Assembly: GCA_012514255.1 (NCBI GenBank)
Contig: JAAZAP010000206.1
Span: 1-5,580 of the forward strand
Direction: 5' to 3'
DNA length: 5,580 nucleotides
Source of the DNA: Bacteroidales bacterium
Lineage (GTDB): Bacteria > Bacteroidota > Bacteroidia > Bacteroidales > VadinHA17
The translations under genes and the position numbers were made by a program. Below are positions 5,406 through 5,580 of the stretch, piece after piece. Numbering within the stretch: the stretch's first letter is position 1; the number at the start of each line of letters is the position of its first letter. A model generated the notes under the pieces. The model did no database searches. It had not been told where the DNA came from and saw only the letters and a list, made by a program, of their open reading frames with translations.

Positions 5406-5580
5406 TACAATTCTTATTGGTCTACGACCAATTTTATTAATTATATCCTTGTTCTACAATTCTTTATCGTTACGACGAACCGCCGGGGGATCGTTCTGTT
5501 CTACAATTCTTGAAGCTCTACGAGCTTCCCAACTCAGGTGTATTCTCTGCCTACAATTCTTGAAGCTCTACGAGCTTCCC
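5406..5580. repeat. Array of four TACAATTCTT + hairpin units, running off the window
   Basis: Each unit is TACAATTCTT followed by a short inverted repeat around TAC. Unit 1: 5406-5432, arms ATTGGTC/GACCAAT. Unit 2: 5455-5478, a shorter TCGT/ACGA stem with a TACG loop. Units 3 and 4: 5502-5528 and 5552-5578, arms GAAGCTC/GAGCTTC. Units start 49, 47 and 50 bases apart. Units 3 and 4 are identical over 30 bases including flanks; the intervening segments of about 22-23 bases are mostly unrelated, though they tend to end in TTGTTC, CTGTTC or CTGCC. Arms differ in sequence between units yet remain complementary, which suggests selection on structure. On the minus strand unit 1 lies directly upstream of the lipoprotein start. 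Identity is unknown: REP-like repeats, protein-binding sites or RNA hairpins are all possible. The array probably continues to the right, since unit 4 reaches the edge. Confidence 0.85.
5429..5459 (-). promoter_or_regulatory. Possible promoter of the lipoprotein gene
   Basis: On the minus strand TTG (5459-5457) is followed after 20 bases by TAAAATTG (5436-5429), one mismatch from the -7 consensus TAnnTTTG with near-ideal spacing. The TTG comes from the conserved AAGAATTGTAG segment of the second array unit, and the -7 box overlaps one arm of the first unit's hairpin. If real, transcription would start within that hairpin, about 20 bases before the ATG. Confidence 0.3.

Noticed and set aside
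5406..5580. CRISPR array
   Set aside because: The period of 47-50 leaves only about 20-23 bases between units, short for spacers. Stem sequences change between units while pairing is kept, and no cas gene is in the window.

Overview
The window looks like a member of Bacteroidota, probably Bacteroidales-like. The evidence is an ECF sigma gene coupled to a membrane protein with a TonB-type C-terminal domain, a von Willebrand A protein carrying a carboxypeptidase-regulatory-like (CarboxypepD_reg) N-terminal domain, a promoter-like TAnnTTTG box, and weak Shine-Dalgarno signals. Family assignments come from motif recognition by eye; no search was run.

Layout, left to right. (1) Positions 50-134 hold two near-identical 38-bp copies of the 3' end of the next gene. 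(2) 99-1079, minus strand: a WbpP-like UDP-N-acetylhexosamine 4-epimerase, a nucleotide-sugar enzyme for surface polysaccharide. (3) 1080-1285: a gene-free stretch with a TACATTTG promoter-like box, two degenerate 8-bp repeat tracts in opposite orientation, and an 18-bp perfect palindrome. (4) 2850 to 1286, minus strand: an operon of an ECF sigma factor and a single-pass membrane protein with a TonB_C-like periplasmic domain, joined by a 4-base ATGA stop/start overlap. The second protein is probably the anti-sigma factor. (5) 2851-3062: divergent control region. (6) 3063-5024, plus strand: a secreted vWA protein of the YfbK type with an intact metal-binding (MIDAS) site. (7) 5025-5079: short convergent spacer with another copy of the 8-bp repeat. 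(8) 5403 to 5080, minus strand: a small lipoprotein of unknown function. (9) 5406 to the window edge: an array of four units, each TACAATTCTT followed by a short inverted repeat around TAC, spaced 47-50 bases apart.

The sigma factor, its membrane partner and the divergent vWA protein look like one envelope-signalling module: the membrane partner would hold the sigma factor at the inner membrane, and the vWA protein would be a target or periplasmic partner. That link is inferred from gene order and domain type. The epimerase and lipoprotein have no evident functional tie to it.

The two most interesting non-coding signals are the hairpin array at the right edge, where stem sequences differ between units but pairing is kept, and the 8-bp repeat family that directly follows two minus-strand stop codons and supplies part of the sigma factor's C-terminal tail.
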